Positions 1-15,605 of a stretch of DNA of 64,000 nt are shown here, one piece after another (within the stretch, counting starts at the first letter, position 1; each line of letters starts with the position of its first letter). A program made the position numbers and the translations under genes. Source of the stretch: Xestospongia muta (lineage: Eukaryota; Porifera; Demospongiae; Haplosclerida; Petrosiidae); contig OY848923.1 in NCBI GenBank assembly GCA_963693285.1, positions 714,818-778,817 on the forward strand, written 5' to 3'. The notes below the pieces were generated by a model, which ran no database searches, was not told where the DNA came from, and was given only the letters and a program-made list of their open reading frames with translations.

Positions 1-73
1 GCATACCTATTGTTACATCCTATGCATCTATTACTACATCCCATGTATCCATTATGGTTGGTATCTAATATAG

Positions 74-506
74 ACGTTCATGTTGGACTTGACATGGGAC
101 GATTAATACAACAAGCAAGACAAAAGAAAGGGCTCTCGCAAAAAGATCTTGCAGCTGTAAGTACAACTGATAAATTTAGGAGACCATAGCACTATAGTTG
201 TACTATATGCATTATGTCATAGTACTAAAAATAGAATGATACTATTAATAGAATACTATTATTCTTACTACTAAAAATAGAATGATACTATTAATAGAAT
301 ACTGTTATTTCTTAGCGTATTAATGAGAAGACTCAAGTTGTTAGTGAATATGAGCAGGGTAGAGCTATACCTAATGATAGTATTATTAAGAAATTAGAAA
401 GAGCACTAGGTAAGGTATTACATTTTTAATAATAATAATGTAATTGTCTTAATTTATTATAGGGGTCTTTTTGACTGGGGAGAGAGCTGGACAACCAAAA
501 CAATAA
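74..506 (+). CDS. EDF1: MBF1/EDF1 transcriptional coactivator, 3' part
   Basis: The last three exons of a multiprotein bridging factor 1 homolog (74-156, 316-409, 463-506). MBF1 is a small nuclear protein with a helix-turn-helix (cro/C1) domain that bridges transcription factors to TBP. The visible residues include GRLIQQARQKKGLSQKDLA, INEKTQVVSEYEQGRAIPN and KKLERALG, which follow the HTH domain of the family closely, and the chain ends GERAGQPKQ-stop. Splice sites are standard (gtaagt, gtaagg; tag, tag) and the frame is kept across both introns. The N-terminal exons lie left of the window. Gene identity is seen in the sequence; function is known from the family. Confidence 0.88.
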
Positions 507-587
507 CATTTAATAAAACATTGCACTTATTTAACACTTAACAGTAATTATTTTATAGTCTACAGTGTGCCTATATGTGAATACAAT

Positions 588-601
588 TGATCACGTGATC
601 A
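588..601. promoter_or_regulatory. Palindromic E-box upstream of the RPTP
   Basis: A perfect 14-bp palindrome, TGATCACGTGATCA, with a CACGTG core, about 120 bp before the start codon of the downstream receptor phosphatase. CACGTG is the site of bHLH-zip factors (Myc/Max, USF, MITF). The related octamer TCACGTGA recurs in introns near 1800, 18318 and 19770, so it may be a common word in this genome. A regulatory role is inferred from position only. Confidence 0.3.
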
Positions 602-722
602 CTTCAACACGAGGAGTGGTTATTTTAAGCCACACCCACTAGTCATACTTCTCTGTAACTAATTTGTGCTAATGGAGTGCTAGAAATCGTAGACAGATTC
701 TATGAACATAGCTGAGAAGATC

Positions 723-6755
<6,033 letters not shown>

Positions 6756-7083
6756 TTATATAGTACATTTCATCCAGTACTTTCTTTCAATTGTTGATGG
6801 ACTCTCGGAACATCTCCAGGTTGTATTGTGTTGTCATGGTAACTGACTACTCATTGTTTTTGATAATAATTAATGCTATAGAAAATATGTATCTTATTAA
6901 AATAGTATTTTTGTTTTTTACATATAATCATAAAACATTATACATTACTTTGAACTAATAAAAATAATTACACACAATAACTGGAGACCATATACTATTA
7001 ATACTAGTTATAAAATAACAAATTTTAATAAACTGCAAGAAATCTAACTAATAGTTCATAAATTGTGTTCATTTTATTTTAAG

Positions 7084-7971
7084 CTATTCTTTTATTTTAG
7101 CATTTTCCCTCTTTAACAATTCATTTTCTTTCTTTAATTCTTGACAAGCTTTAGTGACAAGAGACAAATGTTGCTGTACGTTATCAGAGCAATGCTTTGG
7201 AAGATCTTGACGTTTTGATTTCACCTTACATCAAGCCCAACTAAATTCACATTCAATTGGTTGTAATGGACAAGATATATCAAGATGATCTTTAAGTTGA
7301 CAACGGGGTATTTTATCTTGTGTGCATTTATTAGGACAGGACATAAGGTAATAATAACATTCTGAATAATGTATCTCTGTTATATTAACATATGAATCAT
7401 CATGGCCACAATACTCACATTTATATGGACGGTTAGGACAGTCGTTGGTTTCATGTGCAGCAAGTTTGTATCGTTGATCAATGAACTCACAAGCCTTAAA
7501 TGGGTATTGCTGATTCCAATGCATTACTTGGAATATATTAGTGACGTTGTGACACTTTCGCCTATATGCTCTATATTTGCAATGTACTCTTTCATACTGA
7601 CACTCTCCTTGCCTCTTTTCTCGTTGAAGATGAGATGACAAATCTTTAAGTTCTCCTTTCCACTTACATCCTTCTTTGTTATTGATACAGTAAACATGTA
7701 AACCATTGATGTTATGTTGTGCCTTTTTATCAACCATTGCTTGATAGCTGTTCTCCTTACAAAGTGGACAAGGTTCATTTCTATATTGTACTTTCTTAAT
7801 ACAAGGACCACAGAAATTATGACCACAACAAGACACTAGATGAGGATCATTTAACATAACTTGTAGACATATTGGACACTCTAGTTCTAATATCTTTGGT
7901 GGTTCTTCAACGAATGTGAGCTCGTCTTTAGAATATCCACTGTGAACAGAACCAAATACAAATGATGCCAT
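7084..7971 (-). pseudogene. TRAF-like RING/zinc-finger gene A with an in-frame stop
   Basis: Single-exon TRAF-like gene. The likely start is the Met of MASFVFGSVHSGYSKDEL at 7971, by alignment with its paralogs. It has an N-terminal RING (CPICLQVML, CCGHNFCGPC, CPLC), then TRAF-type zinc fingers. At 7231-7233 a TGA replaces the Gly codon of the conserved EFSWAGC motif, a single G-to-T change. Beyond it the frame stays open through KSKRQDLPKHCSDN and a coiled coil (ELKKENELLKREN) to a natural stop at 7084. So it is either a recent nonsense allele or a sequencing error; if expressed, it makes a protein without the coiled coil. There is no MATH (TRAF-C) domain. Confidence 0.8.
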
Positions 7972-8096
7972 TAGTTCTACCCCCACGATTGAGCAATATT
8001 GTGAATTTTTGCAGAAAGGCGTAATAAAGTAATGAATATAATTATATTCCATCCCTATTTACTCCACGATCATCATTGTTAAAATGATATGAAAGT

Positions 8097-8235
8097 CACA
8101 CATCCATCGAACGACGTACTTCTGTACTCCATGTCAAAAGACCAATATCATTACCTCCACACTCATTGCCCCAAAATGACATTGAAATGGATACAGTATT
8201 TCCCTCACGTAATGGTGAAGCATCTACTATGTAGT
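8097..8235 (+). pseudogene. Duplicated fragment of the last RPTP exon
   Basis: Near-identical to the 3' half of the terminal phosphatase exon (about 6612-6755), including the end of the reading frame at atgtag, with a 9-nt contraction in the serine/threonine run. It continues into the copied 3' flank up to about 8450. No PTP motif or splice acceptor comes with it, so it is a dead duplicate. Confidence 0.85.
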
Positions 8236-8560
8236 TATATAGTACATTTCATCCAGTACGTACTTTCTTTCAATTGTTGATGGACTCTCTGAATGTCTCC
8301 AAGTTGTAATGTGTTGTCATGGTAATTGACTGTTCATTGTTTTCAATATAATTAAATCCTATAGAAAATATATTCATCTTATTAAAATAGTATTTTTGTT
8401 TTTTTTACAAATAATCATAAAACATTATACATTACTTTAGACTAATTAGAATATAACCACTAATACAACAACTTTTGCTAGAGATCTATATAAAATAACA
8501 ATTTGAATGTATTACAAGAAAACCTAATGATTATAAAACATTAAATCATAAACTATGTGA

Positions 8561-8985
8561 CTATTTCACTTTAAGCCTTTCTTTTATCTCACTGTTCTCT
8601 TTCTTTAATTCCTGACAAGCTTTAGCTACAAGAGACAAATGTTTCTGTAGATTATTGGAACAATGTTTAGGAAGGTCTTGACATTATAGTATATCTCTTC
8701 ACATCCAGCCCAGCTAAATTCACACTCAACTGGTTGCAATAGACAAGATGTACTGAGATGATGATGATTTTCAACTAATGAGGTATTTTATCTTGTATAT
8801 TTACAATTATATTAGGACAGAAGACTGATTATATCTATGACACACAGTAATGGTCTTCTGTAATATAACCATATGTATCTTTACAGACACAGTATATACA
8901 AATATATGTTCAGTAGACACAGTCCTTGATTTCATGCTCTGTAACTAATGCTACATCTTTGATCTAAACTACAGTTTGTAATAGT
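8561..8985 (-). pseudogene. Decayed TRAF-like gene fragment B
   Basis: The 3' part of a TRAF-like gene: the coiled-coil end ACQELKKENSEIKERLKVK-stop is readable (stop at 8561-8563), and pieces of the zinc-finger region match the paralogs at DNA level. Frames are broken by several small insertions and deletions, and the RING is absent. With the phosphatase fragment at 8097 it forms the second copy of a duplicated block whose first copy is 6612 to about 7700. Confidence 0.75.
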
Positions 8986-9020
8986 TCATTGCACAGTGAT
9001 ATGAACTATTAGGAAAAATT

Positions 9021-9539
9021 ACAGGAAAAATGTATTGAATACATTCATTGCATTGTTTTAATGATGTAAATGAAATGGTTCATGTTATAATTACAATAAT
9101 AAATATTCCACTCATTTTGTACCATGTATTTTAGAGGTAAAATAATATTATAGATTTTTTACAATGATTTCCCTGAAGCTCGAAACCTATGGTTCGAAGT
9201 TAGGGTGACATTCCAGCCAGGATTACCTCATCTTCGGATGATGGCTACCAAGCCATGGTGGTGGTCCTAGCTAGCAATAGCAGGGAATTCTGGAGCCTAA
9301 GTGGAAGCCTCAGTGGATGTGAGTCAAGAAAGATCGTTTGGGCAACACAACATTTTTTTAATAAATTTATTCAATAAAAACACATAGCACTACAATTGTA
9401 ATAAATCCATCATATATACATTACCTATAAAATACATGGTACAAAATGAGTGGAATATTTATTATTGTATTTATAATATGAACCATTTCATTTACATCAT
9501 GAAAACAATGAATGTATTCAATACATTTTCCTGTGATAG
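9021..9539. mobile_element. Fold-back element with about 120-bp inverted arms
   Basis: The left arm (9021-9140) and right arm (9421-9539) are near-perfect reverse complements, for example tgtattgaatacattcat against atgaatgtattcaataca and ccactcattttgtacc against ggtacaaaatgagtgg. The 280-bp spacer is more GC-rich and has no open reading frame. The shape fits a non-autonomous fold-back element or MITE. It lies between decayed TRAF-like fragment B and intact gene C. No target-site duplication was established by eye. Confidence 0.65.
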
Positions 9540-9821
9540 TCTCATGCAAACAGATGCTCAAGGAGAGAGAACATCTCACTGAAACTAGACTACGTACACA
9601 GAAAATACGTAGTAAGTACTTTAGACTAAAGTCTAATTATTCATTTTTGAAACACCGAACTATTTGCTCAGAAATCACATAGCATGACAACAGTTATGGA
9701 GATTAAGTGTTTTCAATTGTAAAGTGTTATATGATACACAATTAAAGTACTATAATATATCCACATTAATGCATATAAATTGGACTCCTGTAATAAAATC
9801 ACAAAGAAAATCTATCTAAAG

Positions 9822-10724
9822 TCATGGTATTTTAAGTCTTGCTTTTATTTTTGCAACATCTTCTTTAATCTTAGTGTTTTCTTTCTCAACATTTTCTTTC
9901 TTTATTTCTTCATTTTCTTTCTTTATTTCAGCATTTTCTTTCTTTATTTCAGCATTTTCTTTCTTCAAGAGTTTAATTTCTTTCTTTAATTCATCACAAG
10001 CTAAAGACAAATGTTGCTGAAGATTATCAGAACAATGCTTAGGTATATCTTGTCGTTTTGGTTTAACTTCACATCCAGCCCAACTAAATTCACACTCAAC
10101 TGGTTGTAATGGACAAGATGTATCGAGATGATCTTTAAGTTGATAACGGGGTATTTTATCTTGTGTGCAATTATTAGGACAGAAGACAGGATAATTTAGA
10201 CACTTTGAATAGTGCCACCAGGTTACAAAATAATGTGTACCACTATAGCTACAATAATCACAAGAGTATGGTCGATTGGGACAGTCCTTGGTTTCGTGTG
10301 CATCAAGTTTGTATCTTTGATCTTCAAATAGTTGGCAATATTTGCATACAACTCTCACATAATGACATTCTCCTTGTCTCTTTCTTCGTTGAAGATGAGA
10401 TGACAAATCTTTAAGTTCTCCTTTCCACTTACATCCTTCTTTGTTATTGATACAGTAAACATGTAAACCATTGATGTTACGTTGTGTCTTTTTATCAACC
10501 ATTGCTTGATAGCTGTTCTCCTTACAAAGTGGACAAGCTTCATTTTTACTTTGTACTTTCTTAATACAAGGACCACAGAAATTATGACCACAACAAGACA
10601 CTAGATGAGGATCATTTAACATAACTTGTAGACATACTGGACACTCTAGTTCTAGTAGCTTTGGTGGTTCTTCAACGAATGTGAGCTCATCTTTAGAATA
10701 TCCACTGTGAGTGTCGTTAGCCAT
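9822..10724 (-). CDS. TRAF-like RING/zinc-finger protein C
   Basis: Intact intronless gene of 300 aa, starting MANDTHSGYSKDEL. An N-terminal RING (residues about 27-70: CPVCLQVM, CCGHNFCGPC, CPLC) is followed by TRAF-type zinc fingers to about residue 220 and a C-terminal coiled coil made of repeated KKENAEIKKEN units. There is no MATH/TRAF-C domain, so receptor binding of the classical TRAF type is not expected. RING-TRAF proteins are typically E3 ubiquitin ligases or signalling adaptors; that role is inferred. The gene shares orientation with its array neighbours and very high local identity, so recent duplication or gene conversion is likely. Confidence 0.85.
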   Translation of the reverse strand: MANDTHSGYSKDELTFVEEPPKLLELECPVCLQVMLNDPHLVSCCGHNFCGPCIKKVQSKNEACPLCKENSYQAMVDKKTQRNINGLHVYCINNKEGCKWKGELKDLSSHLQRRKRQGECHYVRVVCKYCQLFEDQRYKLDAHETKDCPNRPYSCDYCSYSGTHYFVTWWHYSKCLNYPVFCPNNCTQDKIPRYQLKDHLDTSCPLQPVECEFSWAGCEVKPKRQDIPKHCSDNLQQHLSLACDELKKEIKLLKKENAEIKKENAEIKKENEEIKKENVEKENTKIKEDVAKIKARLKIP

Positions 10725-10890
10725 ATTACTTCTACGCCCACAATCGATACGTCATAATTTATGTATTTATTTATGAAGAGCGCGTAATAATTACACGCCA
10801 TCCCCTATTTACGCTACGATTGTCATCTTTAAATAAAAAGTAAATTCATAACGACTTGTGTGGATTATTTCATTGTAAGTGTTATTTTAT

Positions 10891-11190
10891 TTATACAGCA
10901 TCTTTCTTGATCCCAGCATTCTCTTTTTTTAAGAGTTCATCCTTCTTCGTTATTGATACAGTAAACATGTAAACCATTGATGTCACATTCTATATTTTTA
11001 CATTGTAACTTTTTATCAACCATTGCTTGATAGCCATACTGTTTACACAGTGGACATGGTTGTTTTGCTTCTTGTACTTTCTTAATACAAGGACCACAGA
11101 AATGATGACCACAACAAGACACTAGATGAGGACCATTTAACATAACTTGTAGACATACTGGACACCCTATACATACAATATCATTTGTTA
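10891..11190 (-). pseudogene. TRAF-like fragment D, RING joined to coiled coil
   Basis: A RING half (GCPVCLQVMLNGPHL, CCGHHFCGPC, CPLC) runs into INGLHVYCINNEEG-stop at 10937. Right after, in another frame, comes KDELLKKENAGIKKDAV-stop, the coiled-coil end. All zinc fingers are missing, so one internal deletion joined the RING to the tail out of frame. The N-terminus before the first RING cysteine is also gone. Confidence 0.78.
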
Positions 11191-11220
11191 TTATGATAAA
11201 AAATTAATAACAATAAAAAA

Positions 11221-12160
11221 CTAAGACCGTGTGCTACTTAAACAAACATGTTTAAGTTTTTCTTTTAATTCTGCAACATCTTTCTTGAGCTGTGCATTTT
11301 CTTTCTTCAATTCTTTACAAGCTTTAGCAACATGAGAGAAATGTTGCTGAAGATTCTCAGAACAATGCTCAGGAAGATCTTGTCGTTTTGGTTTAACTTT
11401 ACATCCAGCCCAACTAAATTCACACTCTACTGGTTGTAATGGACGAAGTTCAACTTTAGGAAAGTGAAGGAAAGGAAAGAAAAGAGATGTGCCAAGATGA
11501 GTTTCAATTTGATAACGAGGCATTTTATCTTGTGTGCATTTATTAGGACAGGACACAGGATAATAATCACATTTTAAATAATGCTTCTCAGTTATATTAA
11601 CATATGAATCATTGTAGCCACAATATTTACAAGCATATGGTCGGTTAGGACAGTAGCTGGTTTCATGTACATCAAGTTTGTATCGTTGATCAATGAACTC
11701 ACAAGCCTTAAATGGGTGTTGGTGATTATCTTGAGCATAAAAAGAATGTTGAAAAAGGATGTTAGTAGGCTTATGTCTATACTCTTTATATTTACAATGT
11801 ACTCTTACATACTGACACTCTCCTTCTCTCTTTCCTCGTTGAAGATGAGATGACAAATCTTTAAGTTCTCCTTTCCACTTACATCCTTCTTTGTTGTTGA
11901 CACAATAAACATGTAAACCATTGATGTTACGTTGTGACTTTTTATCAACCATTGCTTGATAGCTGTTCTCCTTACAAAGTGGACAAGGTTCATTTCTGCT
12001 TTGTATTTTCTTAATACAAGGACCACAGAAATGATGACCACAACAAGACACTAGATGAGGATCATTTAACATATAACTTGTAGACATATTGGACACTCTA
12101 GTTCTAGTAGCTTTGGTGGTTCTTCAACAAATCTGAGCTCATCTTTAAAATATCCGCTCT
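11221..12160 (-). pseudogene. TRAF-like gene E, frameshifted in the RING
   Basis: A long open frame (11221-12096) carries the second half of the RING, the zinc fingers and a coiled coil. Upstream, in another frame, lie SGYFKDELRFVEEPPKLLE and CPICLQV. The two parts are separated by a 2-nt insertion (caagttatatgtt against caagttatgtt in the paralogs), which creates a stop after CPICLQVIC. The upstream frame has no ATG. The zinc-finger region also has an inserted, phenylalanine-rich stretch (LFFPFLHFPKVEL). If used at all, translation would need an internal start and give a protein without a complete RING. Confidence 0.75.
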
Positions 12161-12319
12161 CTACTAAATGTCCCAATGATGATAGTAATTGAGAAAAGAA
12201 AAAACGGTAGCCATTATAATATTATATTACTTGGAACAAGTATACCTGCACAGCCCGTAGTCACACCCTTGCGTAAACGCCTATGCTAAAACGAAATCTG
12301 ATTGGTCAATGAAGAATTA

Positions 12320-12395
12320 ACCTGAAGATACTGGACATTCAAGTTCAAGTGGTTCTTCAAAAAATATAAGGTCATCATTGAAGTATTCAATATTT
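12320..12395 (-). pseudogene. TRAF-like N-terminal fragment
   Basis: A short frame reading EYFNDDLIFFEEPLELECPV matches the segment before the first RING cysteines of the array genes and then stops. Probably a remnant of another array copy. An unused 5' exon cannot be excluded. Confidence 0.5.
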
Positions 12396-12529
12396 AGGCT
12401 TACAATGAACACAAGTACGAGCTGTCTTTAACATATTTTTACATTCTATTGTAGAATTTATTAATTTATTAATTTTTTATGCAATTAATAATTTATAAAC
12501 TTATGAACACAACTAATAATAAAGCAAAT

Positions 12530-12706
12530 TTAGGAATGAGTCTCTAAACAATGAACTTCAAAGCACATATTATATATATATTTTTTTCCAATTGAAACAA
12601 CACCAAAATATATTATGTCAACATAATCATAATCATGAAAACAAAATTGGAAATATATATATCATCAGGAGCACAACTTACAGTTTTCTATTGATTTACT
12701 TCTGTA

Positions 12707-12737
<31 letters not shown>

Positions 12738-12817
12738 GTACTAACTACATCATTACAAAATAACAATTTAAATTCACTCAAAATAATGAAAAGCTAAACT
12801 GGGAAATAACTTTACCT
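12530..12817. repeat. 3' flank of gene F, paralogous to 15350-15605
   Basis: Non-coding, AT-rich, with a (CA)n run at 12713-12737. The order of short matching stretches (ggaatgag..tctaaa, tatatatcatcag, acaaaataacaa-like, agctaaactggg) is the same as in 15350-15605 behind gene H. The duplication unit therefore included the 3' flank. Confidence 0.6.
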
Positions 12818-13753
12818 TTAAAAAATTTTCATAATAATGTAGAAAACGATGGGTAGACAAAGATAGAGTATAGTAATACATAGACAAGCAGCTATTAAAC
12901 TATGCCCATAATCTTTACAAATTGAAGAACCTTTGTAATCAGAATATTTCATTTCTAATTCTTCTTGAATAATCGTAATGTATGTCTTTATCTCACTGTT
13001 CTCTTTATTCAAGAGTTGATTTTCTCTTTTCAATTCTTTACAAGCTTTTGTAACAAGAGACAAATGTTTTTGAAGATTTTCAGAGCAATGTCTTGGAATT
13101 TCATGTCTTCTCCTTTTTACTTCGCATCCAGCCCAACTAAATTCACACTCAACTAATCGGAATGGACAAAATGTATCAAGATGATCTTCTAGTTGATAAC
13201 GGGGAATTTTCTCTTGTTTGCAATTATTAGGACAGTGGACTGGGTATTGATAACAACTTGAATAATGTATCACTGTTATATAACCGAATGAATCTTTGTA
13301 ACCACAATGTTCACAAGTATATGGGCGATATGGACAATGTTTTCTTTCATGTGTCTTGACTGTATATCGTTGATCTACAAATGTACAATGTTGGTGTTTG
13401 CAATGAACTCTCACATACTGACATTCATGTTGAAGATGAGATGACAAATCTTTAAGTTCTCCTTTCCACTTACATCCTTCTTTGTTATTGATACAATAAA
13501 CATGTAAACCATTGATGCTACGTTGTATATTTTTATCAAACATTGCTTGATAACGGCGCCGTTTACAAAGTGGACATAGTTGTTTTGCTTCTTGTACTTC
13601 CTTAATACAAGGACCACAGAAATGATGACCACAACAAGACACTAGATGAGGATCATTTAACATAACTTGTAGACATATTGGACACTCTAGTTCTAGTAAC
13701 TTTGGTGGTCCTTCAACAAATCTGAGTTCGTCTTTATAATATCCAATAGCCAT
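12818..13753 (-). CDS. TRAF-like RING/zinc-finger protein F with C-terminal membrane anchor
   Basis: Intact intronless gene of 311 aa from MAIGYYKDELRF. The RING (CPICLQVM, CCGHHFCGPC, CPLCKRRR) and TRAF-type zinc fingers are followed by a coiled coil (KRENQLLNKENSEIK) and, unlike most array members, a hydrophobic C-terminal segment of about 22 residues (AACLCITILYLCLPIVFYII) ending MKIF. That layout suggests a tail-anchored protein with the RING facing the cytosol, so a membrane-bound ubiquitin ligase is a reasonable inference. No signal peptide is present. G carries a relic of the same tail. Confidence 0.83.
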   Translation of the reverse strand: MAIGYYKDELRFVEGPPKLLELECPICLQVMLNDPHLVSCCGHHFCGPCIKEVQEAKQLCPLCKRRRYQAMFDKNIQRSINGLHVYCINNKEGCKWKGELKDLSSHLQHECQYVRVHCKHQHCTFVDQRYTVKTHERKHCPYRPYTCEHCGYKDSFGYITVIHYSSCYQYPVHCPNNCKQEKIPRYQLEDHLDTFCPFRLVECEFSWAGCEVKRRRHEIPRHCSENLQKHLSLVTKACKELKRENQLLNKENSEIKTYITIIQEELEMKYSDYKGSSICKDYGHSLIAACLCITILYLCLPIVFYIIMKIF

Positions 13754-13924
13754 CCTATGCCGATTTTCTACACGTGTTTCTGCTATAAGATTAATAATAA
13801 TAATTGTTATTAAATTTACTCTCCACCCATTAGCTGTTTTTATTGTATAGAAGTTAGTAACAAATAACTGAACTTAAATTCTTAACAAGTCTCTAAAAAT
13901 ATTTAACAACAGCAGCAAAAGTTA

Positions 13925-13986
13925 AAAAAAAGGTCATGATAAAATATAGCACAGTGATGGCTAGACCAAGATAAAGTGTAGTATAC
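13925..13986 (-). other. Relic transmembrane tail behind gene G
   Basis: Past the stop of gene G, one frame reads LYLGLAITVLYFIMTFF. Its DNA aligns with the membrane-anchor codons of gene F (tatctt.gtcta.ccatc). Gene G stops about 35 nt earlier, just after a T-run (gaatctttttaagg), so the anchor is no longer translated unless an unseen splice or frameshift restores it. Confidence 0.6.
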
Positions 13987-14020
13987 ACAGAAAAAAAGGT
14001 ATTTAATAAACTCATACTCC

Positions 14021-14911
14021 TTAAAAAGATTCTTCACAATCAGAATATTTCATTTCTAATTCTTCTTTAATATTTGTAACACTTTCCTTTATCTCAGCAT
14101 TTTCTTTTTTTAAGAGTCGATTTTCTCTTTTCAATTCTTTACAAGCTTTTGAAACAAAAGACAAATGTTTTTGAAGATTTTCAGAGCAATGTCTTGGAAG
14201 TTCTCGTCTTCTCCTTTTTACTTTACATCCAGCCCAACTATATTCACACTCAACTATTTGTAATGGACAAGATGTATCAAGATGATCTTTTAGTTGATAA
14301 CGAGGAATTTTCTCTCGTTTGCAATCATTAGGACAGTACATTGGATATCGCCGACAACCTGAATAATGTATCTGTGTTATATAACTGAATGAGTCTTGAT
14401 CACCACAATGTTCACAGGTATATGGACGATCTGGACAGTCTCTTCTTTCATGTGTGGTGACTTTATATCGTCGATCTACAAATGTACAACACTTACGTCT
14501 ATACTCTCTATACTTGCAATGTACTCTTACATACTGACAATCTCCTTCTCTCTTTTCTCGTTGAAGATGAGATGACAAATCTTTAAGTTCTCCCTTCCAC
14601 TTACATCCTTCTTTGTTATTGATACAGTAAACATGTAAACCATTGATGTTACGTTGTGTCTTTTTATCAATCATTGCTTGATAGCTGTTCTCCTTACAAA
14701 GTGGACAAGGCTCATTTCTACTTTGTACTTCCTTAATACAAGGACCACAGAAATTATGACCACAACAAGACACCAGATGAGGATCATTTAACATAACTTG
14801 TAGACATACTGGACACTCTAGTTCTAATATCTTTGGTGGTTCTTCAACAAATGTGAGGTCATCTTTAGAATGACCAACATCTATGATCTTAGGCTTATTA
14901 GTAAGAGCCAT
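14021..14911 (-). CDS. TRAF-like RING/zinc-finger protein G
   Basis: Intact intronless gene, about 296 aa from the Met of MALTNKPKIIDVGHSKDD; an upstream in-frame Met three codons earlier is also possible. It has a RING (CPVCLQVM, CCGHNFCGPC, CPLC), TRAF zinc fingers and a coiled coil (KRENRLLKKENAEIK), and ends EMKYSDCEESF. It is closest to gene F in the second half. F goes on into a membrane anchor that is present but untranslated behind G. The N-terminal extension resembles that of gene H. Confidence 0.83.
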   Translation of the reverse strand: MALTNKPKIIDVGHSKDDLTFVEEPPKILELECPVCLQVMLNDPHLVSCCGHNFCGPCIKEVQSRNEPCPLCKENSYQAMIDKKTQRNINGLHVYCINNKEGCKWKGELKDLSSHLQREKREGDCQYVRVHCKYREYRRKCCTFVDRRYKVTTHERRDCPDRPYTCEHCGDQDSFSYITQIHYSGCRRYPMYCPNDCKREKIPRYQLKDHLDTSCPLQIVECEYSWAGCKVKRRRRELPRHCSENLQKHLSFVSKACKELKRENRLLKKENAEIKESVTNIKEELEMKYSDCEESF

Positions 14912-15236
14912 CTTCAGCATATTCTTTGCATTATAGTGTTGGAGTGGTGTCCATTTAAGGATAAACTAACTACAGTCCATTTATGTTCATATTACTAATA
15001 TAGAATAGTTATGCATATATAGCAACTGTTCCTTTAACAGTTGGTTATTTCACAAATCAGGTCACAAATGTTTTGACAGAAGTGGTTCCTTTTTACAAAT
15101 CCAGTCAATAGACACAATTACATTATTATTGTATCTATTGGTATTGACTAAAATAACTAGTTTCAAAAAGAGATGAGAGGCTCCATGAATTACTACTTAT
15201 AATTAAAACAACTTCATGATCTATAATAATAATGTC

Positions 15237-15330
15237 ATCTCTCTACAACAAACAGTACATTGACAAGCACAAGGCCAACAATCAATATGCCAATATGCCA
15301 AACATAATGTGGACAAAAATTGTATAATTT
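15237..15330 (-). pseudogene. RNF170 RING fragment inside the TRAF array
   Basis: About 90 bp (acaagcacaaggccaacaat, tatgccaatatgccaaa, gtggacaaaa) match the RNF170 RING exon at about 17316-17402 (acaagcacgaggccatcgat, catgccaataagccaaaac, gtgcacagaa). The fragment is mutated and has no reading frame. It shows that a duplication once spanned the boundary between the TRAF array and RNF170. Confidence 0.7.
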
Positions 15331-15605
15331 TTATTTCTTTATCAAAGCAATTAGGAATGAGAGTCTAAAAATGAACTACAAATTAAGAAGTATATATAAT
15401 ATTATATGTGTGTGTGTCTGTTATGTTTTTTATTATTAGTTTTTAACGTCACAATATATAATGAAAAAACAAAGTTCAAAGTCTATATATCATCAGAGGT
15501 ACATCTTACATCTCTTCTATTAATTTGGTCTTGACACACACACGCATACACACATCATTGCAAAATGACAACTAAAAAAAGCTGAACTGGCAAAGAGATT
15601 TAGTA

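Noticed and set aside
9184..9215. tRNA-like ggttcgaa box in the fold-back spacer
   Set aside because: No A box at the right distance and no cloverleaf; possibly a SINE trace but not supportable.
11805..12041. Repeated minus-strand frames MVIISVVLVLRKYK in each TRAF-like gene
   Set aside because: Alternate-frame shadows of the RING region; they recur only because the genes are near-identical.
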